In this document: in pieces, positions 9,101 to 17,352 of the stretch | How the letters are laid out: every line of letters starts with the position of its first letter | How positions within the stretch are numbered: position 1 is the first letter of the stretch | Assembly (NCBI GenBank): GCA_002355455.1 | Contig: AP017375.1 | Coordinates: forward strand, 4,517,640 to 4,581,639 | DNA: 64,000 nt | Source of the DNA: Stanieria sp. NIES-3757 | GTDB taxonomy: Bacteria > Cyanobacteriota > Cyanobacteriia > Cyanobacteriales > Xenococcaceae | Direction of reading: 5' to 3' | Notes under the pieces: model-generated | What the model was told of the DNA's origin: nothing | Seen by the model: the letters and a program-made list of their open reading frames with translations, nothing else | Database searches by the model: none | Translations under genes and position numbers: made by a program

Positions 9101-12000
9101 GTCTATCGCTACAACAGGAATACCGCATTCGAGGTGCGGATGGAATCTACCGTTGGTTTTTGGTTCGTTCAGAACCTTTATTCGCTCACAATGGTCAAAT
9201 CTTACAATGGTTTGGGGCTGCTACCGATATCCACGAACAACGCACCGCCTTAGAAACTTTACGCGATCGCGAAGCCTTTATTTCAGCTATTAACAACACT
9301 GCCAGAGTCGCGATCGTTCTCTACAATCTGGCGATGGGTAAAGTTGTTTATGTTAATAACTACGTCGAGCAAGTGCTTGGTTTTTCTGTAGAAGAGTTCT
9401 ACGCCATTAGCCGTAAGGAAGCCTTGGAATTAATTCATCCAGATGATGTTGAAGCAACGATAGGCTTTATCAAACGTTCTCAAGTAGCTAGAGATGGCGA
9501 GAATCTACTCCACGAATATCGTCTGCGACATAAAAACAGCGAGTATCGTTGGTTCCAAGCTAGTAATGTCGTGTTTGAAAGAGATTCAAACAACAATGCC
9601 ACATTATTATTAAGTGTTCTTGAAGACATCAGTGAGCGTAAGCAGGCAGAGCAAGCTTTACGGGAAAGTGAATCTCGATTCCAAACGCTAGTCAAAAATA
9701 TGCCAGGAATGGTATATCGCTATCATCCAGAACAAAATGCCTTTACTTATGTCAGTTCTGGTTCTCTAAAACTATTGGAATTAGAACCCGAGCTAATCCT
9801 TCAGGATGCTAATGTTTTTTGGAGCGTGATTCATCCTGACGATTTACAATCGCTTAAAGATTCGGTAGTCATAGCAGTAGCTCAGTCACTAACCTGGCAG
9901 TGGGAAGGACGCATTATTACTCCATCCGGTCAACTTAAATGGATTCAAGGTATTTCTCGTCCTGAAGCAACTATTACGGGAAAAGTTTGGGATGGTTTAC
10001 TGATCGACATTAGCGATCGCAAAGAAGCAGAATCAGCCCTTCGTAGATCTGAAGAACGGTTCCGTCAGATGGCAGAAACTATTGAGGATGTCTTTTGGAT
10101 TAAAGATCCCTATCAATCTCAAGTTGTATATGTCAGTCCCGCCTATGAAAAAATCTGGGGACGCTCGCGAGACGAAATCTATCAAAATTTCTCCGCTTGG
10201 ATGAATACGATTCATCCCGATGACCGAGAACGAGTACAAAGAGTTGCGGTCAATAGTCAGCACCAAAATCAAGATCGAATCGAATATCGCATTGTACGCC
10301 CTGATGGCTCGATTCGTTGGCTCTTGGATCGCGGGTTTGCAGTCCGAGACGAAACGGGAAAGGTTGAGCGAGTTATTGGGATTGCTCAAGACATTAGCGA
10401 TCGCAAACAAGCAGAATCAGCCCTTCATCAAAGTCAGCTACAACTGCAACAACAATTAGCTGAAATTGAAGCTATTTACGCCACAGCCCCGATTGGTTTA
10501 ACTATTTTAGACAGCGAGCTACGCTATGTCCGCATTAATAAGCAATTGGCAGAGATCAATGGCTATTCGGTTGAAGCCCATATTGGTAAGACAATTCGTG
10601 AATTATTACCCGGTCTAGCAGATGCAGCAGAGCAAATTTTGTATCCCGTTCTGGAAACTGGACAACCCAAGCTTAATGTAGAACTTCGGGGAGAAACTCC
10701 GGCTCAACCAGGTGTAGAGCGAATTTGGTTAGAACATTTTTTGCCCCTCAAAAATGGTGAGGAAGTGATTGGAATTAGTGTTGTCTGCGAAGAGATAACT
10801 TCTCGCAAACAAGCAGAAGTTGAACGAGAAGAACTCTTACAACGAGAACAAGCTGCTAGAGAAGAAGCGGAAAAAGCCAACCGCATCAAAGATGAATTTT
10901 TGGCAGTGCTTTCCCACGAATTGCGATCGCCCCTAAATCCTATTTTGGGTTGGTCAAGACTTCTACAAACCCAACAGTTCGATCAAGCTACAACTAACCG
11001 TGCCTTGGAAACCATCGAGCGAAATGCTAAGGTACAAGTTCAACTGATTGAAGATTTACTTGATATCTCCCGAATTATTCGAGGCAAACTTAGTCTGAAT
11101 ATCCATCCAGTTAGTTTAAAATCTACTATTCAGGCAGCGATAGAAACAGTCAATCTTTCGGCTCAAGCTAAATCGATTAAAATCAAAACCATTTTTGAAC
11201 CTGAAGTCGGGCAAGTATCTGGCGATCCTAGTCGATTACAACAAGTAGTTTGGAATCTACTTTCCAACGCAGTTAAATTTACCCCTGAAGGAGGAAAAAT
11301 TGAAGTCCAACTTCAATCGATTGGCTCCAAAGCTCAGATCATTGTTAAAGATACTGGTAAAGGTATTTCCTCTGATTTTCTGCCTCATGTCTTCGATTAC
11401 TTCCGTCAAGAAGATTCGGCTACAACTCGCAGGTTTGGTGGATTAGGATTGGGTCTGGCAATTGTTCGTCATTTGGTAGAACTTCATGGTGGAACAGTCG
11501 CAGTAGATAGTCTCGGCGAGGGACAGGGCGCAACTTTTATGGTGAGATTGCCTATTCTACAACCTCAAAACCATAACAGCGATCCGAAAAAATCAATTCC
11601 TTCTTTATTTTCTGCTACCCTTCAAGGAATTCGTATTCTCGTCGTAGACGATGATGCAGATATCCTAGAGCTAGTAGAATTTATCTTACAACAGGCAGGA
11701 GCCAATGTTAGAGTTGCTGCCTCTGCAACAGAAGCTTTCAAACAGTTTGAGGATTTTTTACCCAATTTGCTGATTTGTGACATTGGTATGCCTGAAATAG
11801 ATGGTTATATGTTGATGCGCCAGATTAGAAAACTTCCCTCAGAACAAAAAAGAAAAGTAAAAGCGATCGCTTTTACTGCTTATGCTGCGGAGATCGATCA
11901 ACAACAAGTTTTAGCTGCTGGTTTCGATCTCCATCTCGCTAAACCCGTAGAACCAGAAAGATTAGTTGATGCGATCGCTACTTTAACTAGACAAAATTAG
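6175..12000 (+). CDS. Giant hybrid histidine kinase with two kinase cores and two receivers
   Basis: 1941 residues. Order: PAS-like domain (about 35-155), GAF (165-335), HisKA with phospho-acceptor His361 in SHEFRTP, HATPase (about 470-585, NLLSNAFKF, DTGIGIP, GSGIGLSL), receiver (648-760, acceptor Asp696 in LTDVMMPELDG), six PAS/PAC modules (about 800-1545), a second HisKA (His1581 in SHELRSP), a second HATPase (about 1690-1800, GGLGLGLAIV), and a terminal receiver (about 1820-1940, Asp1869). There is no membrane segment, so it should be a cytoplasmic multi-input phosphorelay sensor. Between the first HATPase and first receiver (about residues 610-645) lies a purine-rich, low-complexity linker (GSKRRRGEEV) that resembles intergenic spacer sequence. 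The GAF lacks bilin-binding cysteines. No dedicated response regulator is adjacent. Signal unknown. Confidence 0.93.
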   Translation: MKKQSIISNNSNTNFLLGGGEMGARIRARDWSNTPLGSVENWSQSLKTAVRIMLTSRQPMFVWWGEELINLYNDAYKSIVGGKHPEVLGQPASVVWREIWDQVGPRAESVMLNNEGTYDEALMLIMERNGYPEETYYTFSYSPIPDDQGNTSGIICANTDDTQRIIGERQLALLRELAAKTADARTFEQACTLSAKCLETNPYDLPFAMIYLVDADRQSMVLTGSCGIEPGHEIAPKTRDFEDNSLWSGEEVLKKNQSILISDLEANFSDLPRGAWEKSPKQAVAVPISPSGQTGKAGILVVGLNPFRLFDDNYQRFIDLVSAQISASLANAQAYEEERKRAETLAELDRAKTTFFSNVSHEFRTPLTLMLSPLEETLTNCATVLPPQEREQLEMVQRNGLRLLKLVNTLLDFSRLEAGRIEVAYEPTDLASFTTELTSLFRSAIERAKISLVVDCPPLPEPIYVDREMWEKIVFNLLSNAFKFTFAGEIEVSLQWQNDRVELKVKDTGIGIPTEELPHLFERFHQVKGLQGRSFEGSGIGLSLVQELVRIHGGKIEVTSVIGEGSCFTVTIPTGTAHLPTSRIGINRTQVSRAVDATPYLEEMLSWLPKDLREMGSKRRRGEEVREKLASVCYSLNSQVPESQSPARILLADDNNDMRDYLQRLLSQQYQVETFADGLAALSAARQNLPDLILTDVMMPELDGFELLRSLRKDPQTQSIPIILLSARAGEEARVEGLAAGADDYLIKPFSARELLARVESTLKLAQLRKEANQREQKLRQEKEAVQQQLSDRLEKMSDAFVMLDLDWRIVYQNQAAEKINKKPRSQVLGKTHWEEWPASVGTQIESYYRQAMAEQVPVHFEYHYSFPPDYDVWLEIHAYPSEEGLSLFYRDITEQKRTRERVAEIETRFRKVADLVPDLLWRNDSQGVTKWCNRRWHEYTGQSLEDFQRASWLDVIHPDDREQSLTNFQNAVNARLSLQQEYRIRGADGIYRWFLVRSEPLFAHNGQILQWFGAATDIHEQRTALETLRDREAFISAINNTARVAIVLYNLAMGKVVYVNNYVEQVLGFSVEEFYAISRKEALELIHPDDVEATIGFIKRSQVARDGENLLHEYRLRHKNSEYRWFQASNVVFERDSNNNATLLLSVLEDISERKQAEQALRESESRFQTLVKNMPGMVYRYHPEQNAFTYVSSGSLKLLELEPELILQDANVFWSVIHPDDLQSLKDSVVIAVAQSLTWQWEGRIITPSGQLKWIQGISRPEATITGKVWDGLLIDISDRKEAESALRRSEERFRQMAETIEDVFWIKDPYQSQVVYVSPAYEKIWGRSRDEIYQNFSAWMNTIHPDDRERVQRVAVNSQHQNQDRIEYRIVRPDGSIRWLLDRGFAVRDETGKVERVIGIAQDISDRKQAESALHQSQLQLQQQLAEIEAIYATAPIGLTILDSELRYVRINKQLAEINGYSVEAHIGKTIRELLPGLADAAEQILYPVLETGQPKLNVELRGETPAQPGVERIWLEHFLPLKNGEEVIGISVVCEEITSRKQAEVEREELLQREQAAREEAEKANRIKDEFLAVLSHELRSPLNPILGWSRLLQTQQFDQATTNRALETIERNAKVQVQLIEDLLDISRIIRGKLSLNIHPVSLKSTIQAAIETVNLSAQAKSIKIKTIFEPEVGQVSGDPSRLQQVVWNLLSNAVKFTPEGGKIEVQLQSIGSKAQIIVKDTGKGISSDFLPHVFDYFRQEDSATTRRFGGLGLGLAIVRHLVELHGGTVAVDSLGEGQGATFMVRLPILQPQNHNSDPKKSIPSLFSATLQGIRILVVDDDADILELVEFILQQAGANVRVAASATEAFKQFEDFLPNLLICDIGMPEIDGYMLMRQIRKLPSEQKRKVKAIAFTAYAAEIDQQQVLAAGFDLHLAKPVEPERLVDAIATLTRQN

Positions 12001-12065
12001 GTAAAAAATTTATTTAATTAAATACTGAAATCTATTAAAAAAATCCGACACTTTATAACTTTAGG

Positions 12066-12085
12066 GCGATTTACCAATCGCTTTT
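12066..12085 (+). terminator. Terminator-like hairpin after the giant kinase
   Basis: A perfect 6-bp stem GCGATT/AATCGC (12066-12071 with 12076-12081) around a TACC loop, followed by TTTT. It lies 66 bases past the kinase stop. The short U-tract makes it a modest terminator. Confidence 0.5.
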
Positions 12086-12250
12086 ACTAGTTGAAATAAA
12101 AATGATTTCGATCTAATTGTATTTGTTTTACGATTTTATTTTGATGTATTTGTATTACAATATTGTCTAGTCGAGCGGGATATTTTCAGAGATTAAAAAA
12201 AATTGCAATAGCTGATGAGATTTATCCCAATTCTTTAGGAGTAACAGCAG

Positions 12251-12781
12251 ATGTTTTTTAGTTCAGATGATTGGCAAACTCTGATTTTTAGAACAGGCAT
12301 GGCTTTACTAGTGGGAAGTTTACTAGGATTTAATCGTCAGCGTAATGGTAGACCTGCGGGATTAAGAACATATATGATTGTTAGCTTGGGAGCAGCCTTG
12401 TTTGTCATGATTCCTTTACAAGCTGAACAGGATATTGGCTACCCCTCATCTAATGCTCTTAGTCGGACTATTCAGGGAGTTGCTTCAGGTGTAGGCTTTT
12501 TAGGTGCAGGAATTATTTTGCAACAATCCCATCACGAACTCAATAAAATTGAAATCAAAGGATTAACTTCTGCTGCCACAATTTGGCTAGCAGCAGGATT
12601 AGGTGCAGCAGCAGGTTGTGGATTGTGGCGGATGGTTTTAGTAGGTATTTTATTTTCTTTATTAACTCTTAGTGGTGTTAAAAGACTTAAAAAAACTAAT
12701 CCCTTACTTTCTAAGAAAAACAATTCAAAAACAATAAAAATAGTTAAACAAAAAAATATAGTTAAGGATGAGCGATATTAA
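12251..12781 (+). CDS. MgtC/SapB family membrane protein
   Basis: 176 residues. The first 145 match the MgtC/SapB transmembrane domain, with four hydrophobic helices and the family signatures LLGFNRQRNGRPAGLRT (about 23-39), SGVGFLGAGIIL (about 77-88) and LTSAATIWLAAGLGAAAGCG (about 101-120). The C-terminal 30 residues are a lysine-rich tail that replaces the ACT-like domain of MgtC proper, as in the shorter SapB-type members. The family is tied to magnesium limitation and membrane ATPase control in pathogens; its role in cyanobacteria is not established. An AGGAG sequence lies 10 bases before the ATG, supporting this start. Confidence 0.88.
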   Translation: MFFSSDDWQTLIFRTGMALLVGSLLGFNRQRNGRPAGLRTYMIVSLGAALFVMIPLQAEQDIGYPSSNALSRTIQGVASGVGFLGAGIILQQSHHELNKIEIKGLTSAATIWLAAGLGAAAGCGLWRMVLVGILFSLLTLSGVKRLKKTNPLLSKKNNSKTIKIVKQKNIVKDERY

Positions 12782-12901
12782 GTTCGGATGATGACTTTAA
12801 ATTAAATTTCTCCTTGTCTCCGAGTCTTCCCGTCATCCATAACATTTAACTGTTGAAACGAACCAGATCTGATGATACTTTCTGCCTGGGAGAGATTTTG
12901 G

Positions 12902-13681
12902 CTAGATTATTTCTTCTCTAGGAATAGCAACCAACAACCAAGGTTTATTAGCTTCTCCAGGCTGTGTTTCGATCATTTTTTGTCCCTCAAAAAAATTAAC
13001 CAGGGTTTTAAAGCTTTTAAAGCTTGTATTTCTCATATCAAGTCCTGGATCTGACAATTTCATGCGATCGTGAATGACTGAGATATTACAAGGAAGTTTA
13101 TCTGGATCGATGGTTTTAAGCACTTCAATAAAAGCTTTTTTCGCAAGTTCATCATTCTCTTGTTCATCGCTTTTATCTCTCTTTTGAAGAGAATTTTGTT
13201 CAGACTCATAATAATCTTCTAAATAAAGCAATTTATCAAATGCGTTTGACAAGATAGCTCTTTCTCGATCCTGTTTTCTACAAACAAGCCAGACATCCTT
13301 GCCATAAGTTCTCAGCTTTTCTCCAATCACGGTAAAGTCAGAATCACTGGTCAAAAATATGTAGCGATTAATATTAGGATTATTTAGATAAAGAGACTCG
13401 AAAGCGTCAATACTAATAAACAGATCCGCTCTATTCTTCTTTTCGCCAATACGAATTGTATGAATCATGTAGAATCCAAGTTCTGACAGTTGTTTTTTGA
13501 AATCCGTATTAACAGAATCTAATAAACCATAAGCTCTTTTGATTGAGAAGACTGGTTTGATAGCCGAATAATTGCCTTCGTTGGACTCTAACTCTAATTG
13601 TTTAATTAATGCTTTTAATTGAAACTTACTGCACGGTATGTTTTCAAGATCGATATAAATTGCTACAAATAATCTGTTCAT
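12902..13681 (-). CDS. LabA/DUF88-type NYN-domain protein with LOTUS-like C-terminus
   Basis: I start this at the ATG at 13681 (MNRLFVAIYIDLEN), not at a TTG 19 codons upstream, because the NYN fold begins here. The result is a 259-residue protein. The NYN (PIN-like) domain covers about 1-160, with acidic positions in YIDLEN, ADLFISIDAFE and FLTSDSDF that would bind metal. After a charged linker (about 170-190), residues about 190-255 resemble an OST-HTH/LOTUS module (AFIEVLKTIDPDKLP ... FKTLVNFFE). Such proteins are predicted RNA-processing nucleases; the cyanobacterial relative LabA acts in circadian output. It is convergent with mgtC and has no obvious partner. Confidence 0.85.
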   Translation of the reverse strand: MNRLFVAIYIDLENIPCSKFQLKALIKQLELESNEGNYSAIKPVFSIKRAYGLLDSVNTDFKKQLSELGFYMIHTIRIGEKKNRADLFISIDAFESLYLNNPNINRYIFLTSDSDFTVIGEKLRTYGKDVWLVCRKQDRERAILSNAFDKLLYLEDYYESEQNSLQKRDKSDEQENDELAKKAFIEVLKTIDPDKLPCNISVIHDRMKLSDPGLDMRNTSFKSFKTLVNFFEGQKMIETQPGEANKPWLLVAIPREEII

Positions 13682-13947
13682 AAATATTGGATTTGATCGC
13701 GAAATGTCTGGTAAAGCAATCGCGCTGACAATCAACAACTAATAAATTAACACTAATTACTTAAGTTCTCTAAGCCAAACTTGATGCGCTGCTTGAAGAA
13801 GCTAATCTTGATTAATGGCAATTTCCTACCTTTAAAAGAATTTATAGCGTTTCTCTAATTATTCTCGATTGATTTTTAGGATGTTGTTTAAGTTGATATT
13901 CGTGCTTTAATGCACAGAGCTTTCCTAGCGCATTCTTGAAAAAAATT

Positions 13948-14535
13948 ATGACAAAATTATTATCCATTAAAAATCCCACAAAATACGAGATAGATCGAAT
14001 AGTAAATTCAATCGTACTTGCCTTTAGTCTAGATCCTGTAGCTCGTTGGATGTATCCCTTACCACATAATTATCTTCAAAATTTTCCCAATTTTGTCAAG
14101 AAATTTGGTGGTAAAGCCCTCGATACCAAGACAGTTTACTACACTGATGATTATTCAGGTGCAGCTTTTTGGCTTCCTCCTCAAACCGAGCCTGATAGTG
14201 AAGCAATATGTGCGTTCTTGCAAGCAACCATACCTGAACAGCAACAAGAAGAAGTCTTTGCCTTGTTGGAGCAGATGGGCAATTATCACCCTGATGAGTC
14301 TCATTGGTACTTAGGAATTCTTGGTGTAGAACCGACTCAACAGAAAAAGGGATATGGTTCGATGTTGATCAAGCAGATACTCCAAAAGTGCGATCGCGAA
14401 CGAACAATTGCCTATCTTGAATCTTCTAATCCAATCAACATCTCATTTTATGAAAAACATGGCTTTGAGGTAATCGGTAAAATTCAAGCTGGAGAGTCAC
14501 CAACCATTTTTCCTATGTTACGCTACCCACGATAG
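13948..14535 (+). CDS. GNAT-family N-acetyltransferase
   Basis: 195 residues from the ATG at 13948; an in-frame TTG four codons upstream is less likely. The C-terminal half has the acetyl-CoA binding signature LGVEPTQQKKGYGSMLI (about 127-143; Q/R-x-x-G-x-G/A form) and a later FYEKHGFEVIGK strand-helix, both typical of GNAT enzymes. The N-terminal half (RIVNSIVLAFSLDPVARWMYP) resembles members that act on small amines or antibiotics, but the acceptor cannot be predicted. It is followed after 83 bases by the SnoaL-like gene on the same strand. Confidence 0.85.
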   Translation: MTKLLSIKNPTKYEIDRIVNSIVLAFSLDPVARWMYPLPHNYLQNFPNFVKKFGGKALDTKTVYYTDDYSGAAFWLPPQTEPDSEAICAFLQATIPEQQQEEVFALLEQMGNYHPDESHWYLGILGVEPTQQKKGYGSMLIKQILQKCDRERTIAYLESSNPINISFYEKHGFEVIGKIQAGESPTIFPMLRYPR

Positions 14536-14618
14536 ATAATGTTTCTTGGAAGCAATGAGGGCATATTTGACAAGCATTGGTAGTTGAAGCGAACTAGTTT
14601 GGTTCAACAAGACAAAAA

Positions 14619-15065
14619 ATGAGACAAGATCGACAAAAAGAAACGATTAAACGTCATAAAACTATTGCTAGAGAGTTTGTTGATGCAATTAATCACAAAA
14701 ACTGGGATAAGCTTGATCGACTAGTCGCTACCAACTTCGTGCGACATAGCTATGCTGCTGGGGAATCAAAAATTTGTCATCGAGACAAACTGAAAGAGTT
14801 TCTCCATCGTGAACTAGCCACATTTCCAGATGCCTTTGAAAGAATTGAAGATATTTTTGCTGAAGGCGATCGAGTAGCCGTCAGACATCAATTCGAGGGA
14901 ACACAACAAGGTTGGATGGGAAAGTATCCACCAAGCGGAAAGAAAATGAAAGCTAACTATATTGCTATCTATCGAATAGATAACAATCAAATTGTAGAAG
15001 CGTGGGTAGAATGGGACAATCTACACGGACTTAAGCAACTTGGTCATTTTAACCAAGCTACTTAA
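14619..15065 (+). CDS. SnoaL-like (NTF2-fold) polyketide-cyclase-type protein
   Basis: 148 residues forming a single NTF2-like cone. An N-terminal helix pair (TIAREFVDAINHKNWDKLDRL) is followed by FVRHSY, the segment RVAVRHQFEGTQQG, a PPSGKKMKANYIAIYRI strand, and IVEAWVEWDNL near the end. This order is characteristic of the ester-cyclase/SnoaL-like group, many of which are small stand-alone proteins with unknown ligands. No polyketide genes are nearby, so the name describes the fold only. It probably shares a transcript with the preceding acetyltransferase. Confidence 0.8.
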   Translation: MRQDRQKETIKRHKTIAREFVDAINHKNWDKLDRLVATNFVRHSYAAGESKICHRDKLKEFLHRELATFPDAFERIEDIFAEGDRVAVRHQFEGTQQGWMGKYPPSGKKMKANYIAIYRIDNNQIVEAWVEWDNLHGLKQLGHFNQAT

Positions 15066-15318
15066 CAATTGAAAGACAGCAGACAAAAGAAAATTGCTGT
15101 TGCTGAGTTTAAACTAAAAACATCTTTTTACAATTATTTGAGTCTTCGACTCACGCAATGTCAACCTTTTTGGTAGTGTACTTTATGATGACAGTATAGC
15201 TGTAGCGTAGTTTCTTGATGTCAAACTGGGGCTTTAAATCCACACTTACGATCGGAACAAGTGCGTTACAAGTTACTCGCGATCGCCTAACTAAGAGATT
15301 GAAGTAAAAAGGTATGAC

Positions 15319-15819
15319 ATGAAACCAGAGGCATCGAGAGATTCCTTAATTAATTTGCTATTGCCTCTAGCATTGATTCTAGGGCTAGTGTTGCTGTTGA
15401 GTTTAAATGTAGAAGGTACGGGAGGAAACAGAGAAACTACTCCTTTAGAAACATGGCTCAAAGTGATTGTTGATTATTTGGCAGTAGCAGCAGAAATTGC
15501 AGCAGCAGTAGTGATTGGTGGCGGAGTTTTCCGAGGTATTGTTACTTATTTACGACTCTTATTCTCTCATCCTAGACAACATTTTGATGCCACAGAAGGA
15601 ATTCGTCTGCAATTAGGGCGAGTTTTGATCTTAGGATTAGAATTTACTGTTGCCAGCGATATTTTGCGAACAGCAGTAGCACCAACTCGTCAAGATATTT
15701 TGAATTTAGGTGCGATCGTTTTGCTGCGAACCTTACTGAATTATTTTGTAGAGCGCGAGATTCAACAAGGAGAACAACGTCGTTTACAGGAGTCGGAATT
15801 TGATCGGAGTATGCGATGA
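15319..15819 (+). CDS. DUF1622 membrane protein
   Basis: 166 residues with three hydrophobic segments (about 10-28, 50-75, 105-135). The conserved block IRLQLGRVLILGLEFTVASDILRTAV (about 94-119) identifies DUF1622. The function of the family is unknown. Its stop overlaps the start of the next gene by four bases (ATGA), so the two are translationally coupled. A second DUF1622 gene begins at 63835. The first gene of a DUF1622-HPP-ZIP run. Confidence 0.85.
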   Translation: MKPEASRDSLINLLLPLALILGLVLLLSLNVEGTGGNRETTPLETWLKVIVDYLAVAAEIAAAVVIGGGVFRGIVTYLRLLFSHPRQHFDATEGIRLQLGRVLILGLEFTVASDILRTAVAPTRQDILNLGAIVLLRTLLNYFVEREIQQGEQRRLQESEFDRSMR

Positions 15820-16334
15820 AACCCCATCAGTCTAGCTTAAAACCTCTAGCAAAGAAGGCTCGTACACTTCGCAATCGTCTTAATTGGAAAGGTGAATTGA
15901 TTTTAGCCACTGCCCCAACAGTAGTGATCTTGAGCGTATTTGCTCTTGTAGAAGCACTAACCCGTCAGCGTTTATTATTTGCATCCCTTGCCTCTAGTGC
16001 ATTTTTAATTTATCTCGATCCTCAGCACGGTACAAACACAGTGCGAACTCTAGTCATTTCCCAAATGATGGCAGCTACAATCGGTTTTTTAACTTATCTG
16101 CTGCTAAGTTCTGGTTATATGTCTGGTGGAACTGCAATGATCGTCACCATCGTGCTGATGATTTTATTGGATGTGATGCATCCTCCCGCCGTCGCCACAT
16201 CCTTAAGCTTTGCCTTAAAAGCTGGTAATGAAAACAATTTAATTTTATTTGGTTTGGCTGTAGTTATAACTACCGTTTTGGTTGGATTAGAAAGATTTGC
16301 CCTGTGGCTTTTGGTATACTTTAGCCCGAAGTAA
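15816..16334 (+). CDS. HPP-family integral membrane protein
   Basis: 172 residues, four transmembrane helices after a basic N-terminus. The sequences LASSAFLIYLDPQHGTNTVRT (about 55-75) and the family-naming DVMHPPAVATSLSFAL (about 118-133, with H-P-P) place it in the HPP family. Some members are implicated in nitrite transport in chloroplasts and cyanobacteria. That role is possible here, but no nitrate-assimilation gene is adjacent. The start codon overlaps the DUF1622 stop. Confidence 0.85.
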   Translation: MKPHQSSLKPLAKKARTLRNRLNWKGELILATAPTVVILSVFALVEALTRQRLLFASLASSAFLIYLDPQHGTNTVRTLVISQMMAATIGFLTYLLLSSGYMSGGTAMIVTIVLMILLDVMHPPAVATSLSFALKAGNENNLILFGLAVVITTVLVGLERFALWLLVYFSPK

Positions 16335-16388
16335 TTTCAAATTTTTAATGACGAATTAATTTATTGGTGATTAGGCGGTAGGTATTCA

Positions 16389-17144
16389 ATGTTTCCACTT
16401 TGGTTAAAAGCAGGTTTTTGGGGTTTGGTTGGTGGTTCAGCACTGCTATTAGGTTCAGCGGTGGGTTATTACGCTAAAATTCCCCAGAAAGCGATTGCTG
16501 GGGTGATGGCTTTTGGTGCTGGTGTATTAATTTCAGCATTAGCATTTGAACTGATGGATGAAGCTTATCGGCGTGGCGGTTTTGATTCGACAGCGATTGG
16601 GTTTATCAGTGGTGCAGTTGTATATACAGGAGCAAACTGGTTACTTGCCCATCGAGGGGCAAAACATCGTAAACGTTCGGGAGGACAACAACCATCAGAG
16701 GAAGAAAACAGTGGTAGTGGAATGGCGATCGCTGTCGGGGCATTACTCGATGGTATTCCAGAATCTATTGTGATTGGTGTAAGTATGATTGGAGGAGCAG
16801 TTGTAAGTTGGGTTACAGTGGCAGCAGTGTTTCTTTCTAATGTTCCTGAAGGGCTTTCAAGTGCTGCTGGCATGAAAAAAGCAGGACGTTCCCCAGCTTA
16901 CATTTTTGGCGTATGGGGAGGTATCAGCATTATTTCTGGTATAGCAGCACTTCTAGGCTATGCTTTGTTCAGTCACTTTTCACAAGAAGTCATTGCTGCA
17001 ACTACTGCCATCGCAGCAGGTGCTATTTTAGCGATGATTACAGACACGATGATTCCTGAAGCTTTCGAGCAAGCCCATGATTTTGCTGGGCTAATTGTTG
17101 TTTTGGGGTTTTTGACTGCTTTTATTCTTAGTAAGCTGGCTTGA
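16389..17144 (+). CDS. ZIP-family divalent metal transporter
   Basis: 251 residues, about eight transmembrane helices. Helices 4 and 5 carry the ZIP metal-site motifs in divergent form: ALLDGIPESIVIGVSM (about 118-133), where Asp stands in place of the usual His, and LSNVPEGLSSAAGM (about 149-162). The loop before them (about 90-110) is short, charged and serine-rich and lacks the histidine cluster of many zinc transporters. Substrate choice is therefore open (zinc, iron or manganese). The gene follows the HPP gene by 54 bases on the same strand and is probably co-transcribed with it. Confidence 0.85.
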   Translation: MFPLWLKAGFWGLVGGSALLLGSAVGYYAKIPQKAIAGVMAFGAGVLISALAFELMDEAYRRGGFDSTAIGFISGAVVYTGANWLLAHRGAKHRKRSGGQQPSEEENSGSGMAIAVGALLDGIPESIVIGVSMIGGAVVSWVTVAAVFLSNVPEGLSSAAGMKKAGRSPAYIFGVWGGISIISGIAALLGYALFSHFSQEVIAATTAIAAGAILAMITDTMIPEAFEQAHDFAGLIVVLGFLTAFILSKLA

Positions 17145-17182
17145 GAATGGTTCAATCCTTTAGAAGCGGAAAGATGGAATAA

Positions 17183-17341
17183 ACTAAAGCTAAAGCTAAA
17201 GCGATCGCGCAGCGCCTCGCCGAAGGCGAGATCGCGTCTATTAAAGACGAAGAACTGAGAAAGCAGTTACTCGAAGATGCGATTACTAACTCGTTATCCT
17301 TGAGTCAGATCAAAGAGAAAGTAAGCGCGATCGTTGGGTGA
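17183..17341 (+). pseudogene. Coding scrap, tail of a lost protein
   Basis: A frame running from just after a stop to a TGA at 17341 reads as a credible C-terminus (AIAQRLAEGEIASIKDEE, then LRKQLLEDAITNSLSLSQIK) but has no start codon. Its upstream end runs into GCGATCGC and the inverted repeat CCTCGCC/GGCGAG near 17214-17230. The helical, charged sequence is reminiscent of plasmid partition or replication-control proteins, but this is a guess. Probably what is left of a gene cut at a repeat. Confidence 0.4.
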
Positions 17342-17352
17342 AAAAATTTTAA

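Noticed and set aside
10220-10459. Open frame of 79 codons inside the giant kinase on the same strand
   Set aside because: It lies in another frame within a PAS domain, with no ribosome binding site and no protein-like features, so it is a shadow of the kinase.
12251-12781. Magnesium-sensing leader before mgtC
   Set aside because: The 250-base spacer holds the kinase terminator but no convincing alternative stem structure or leader peptide.
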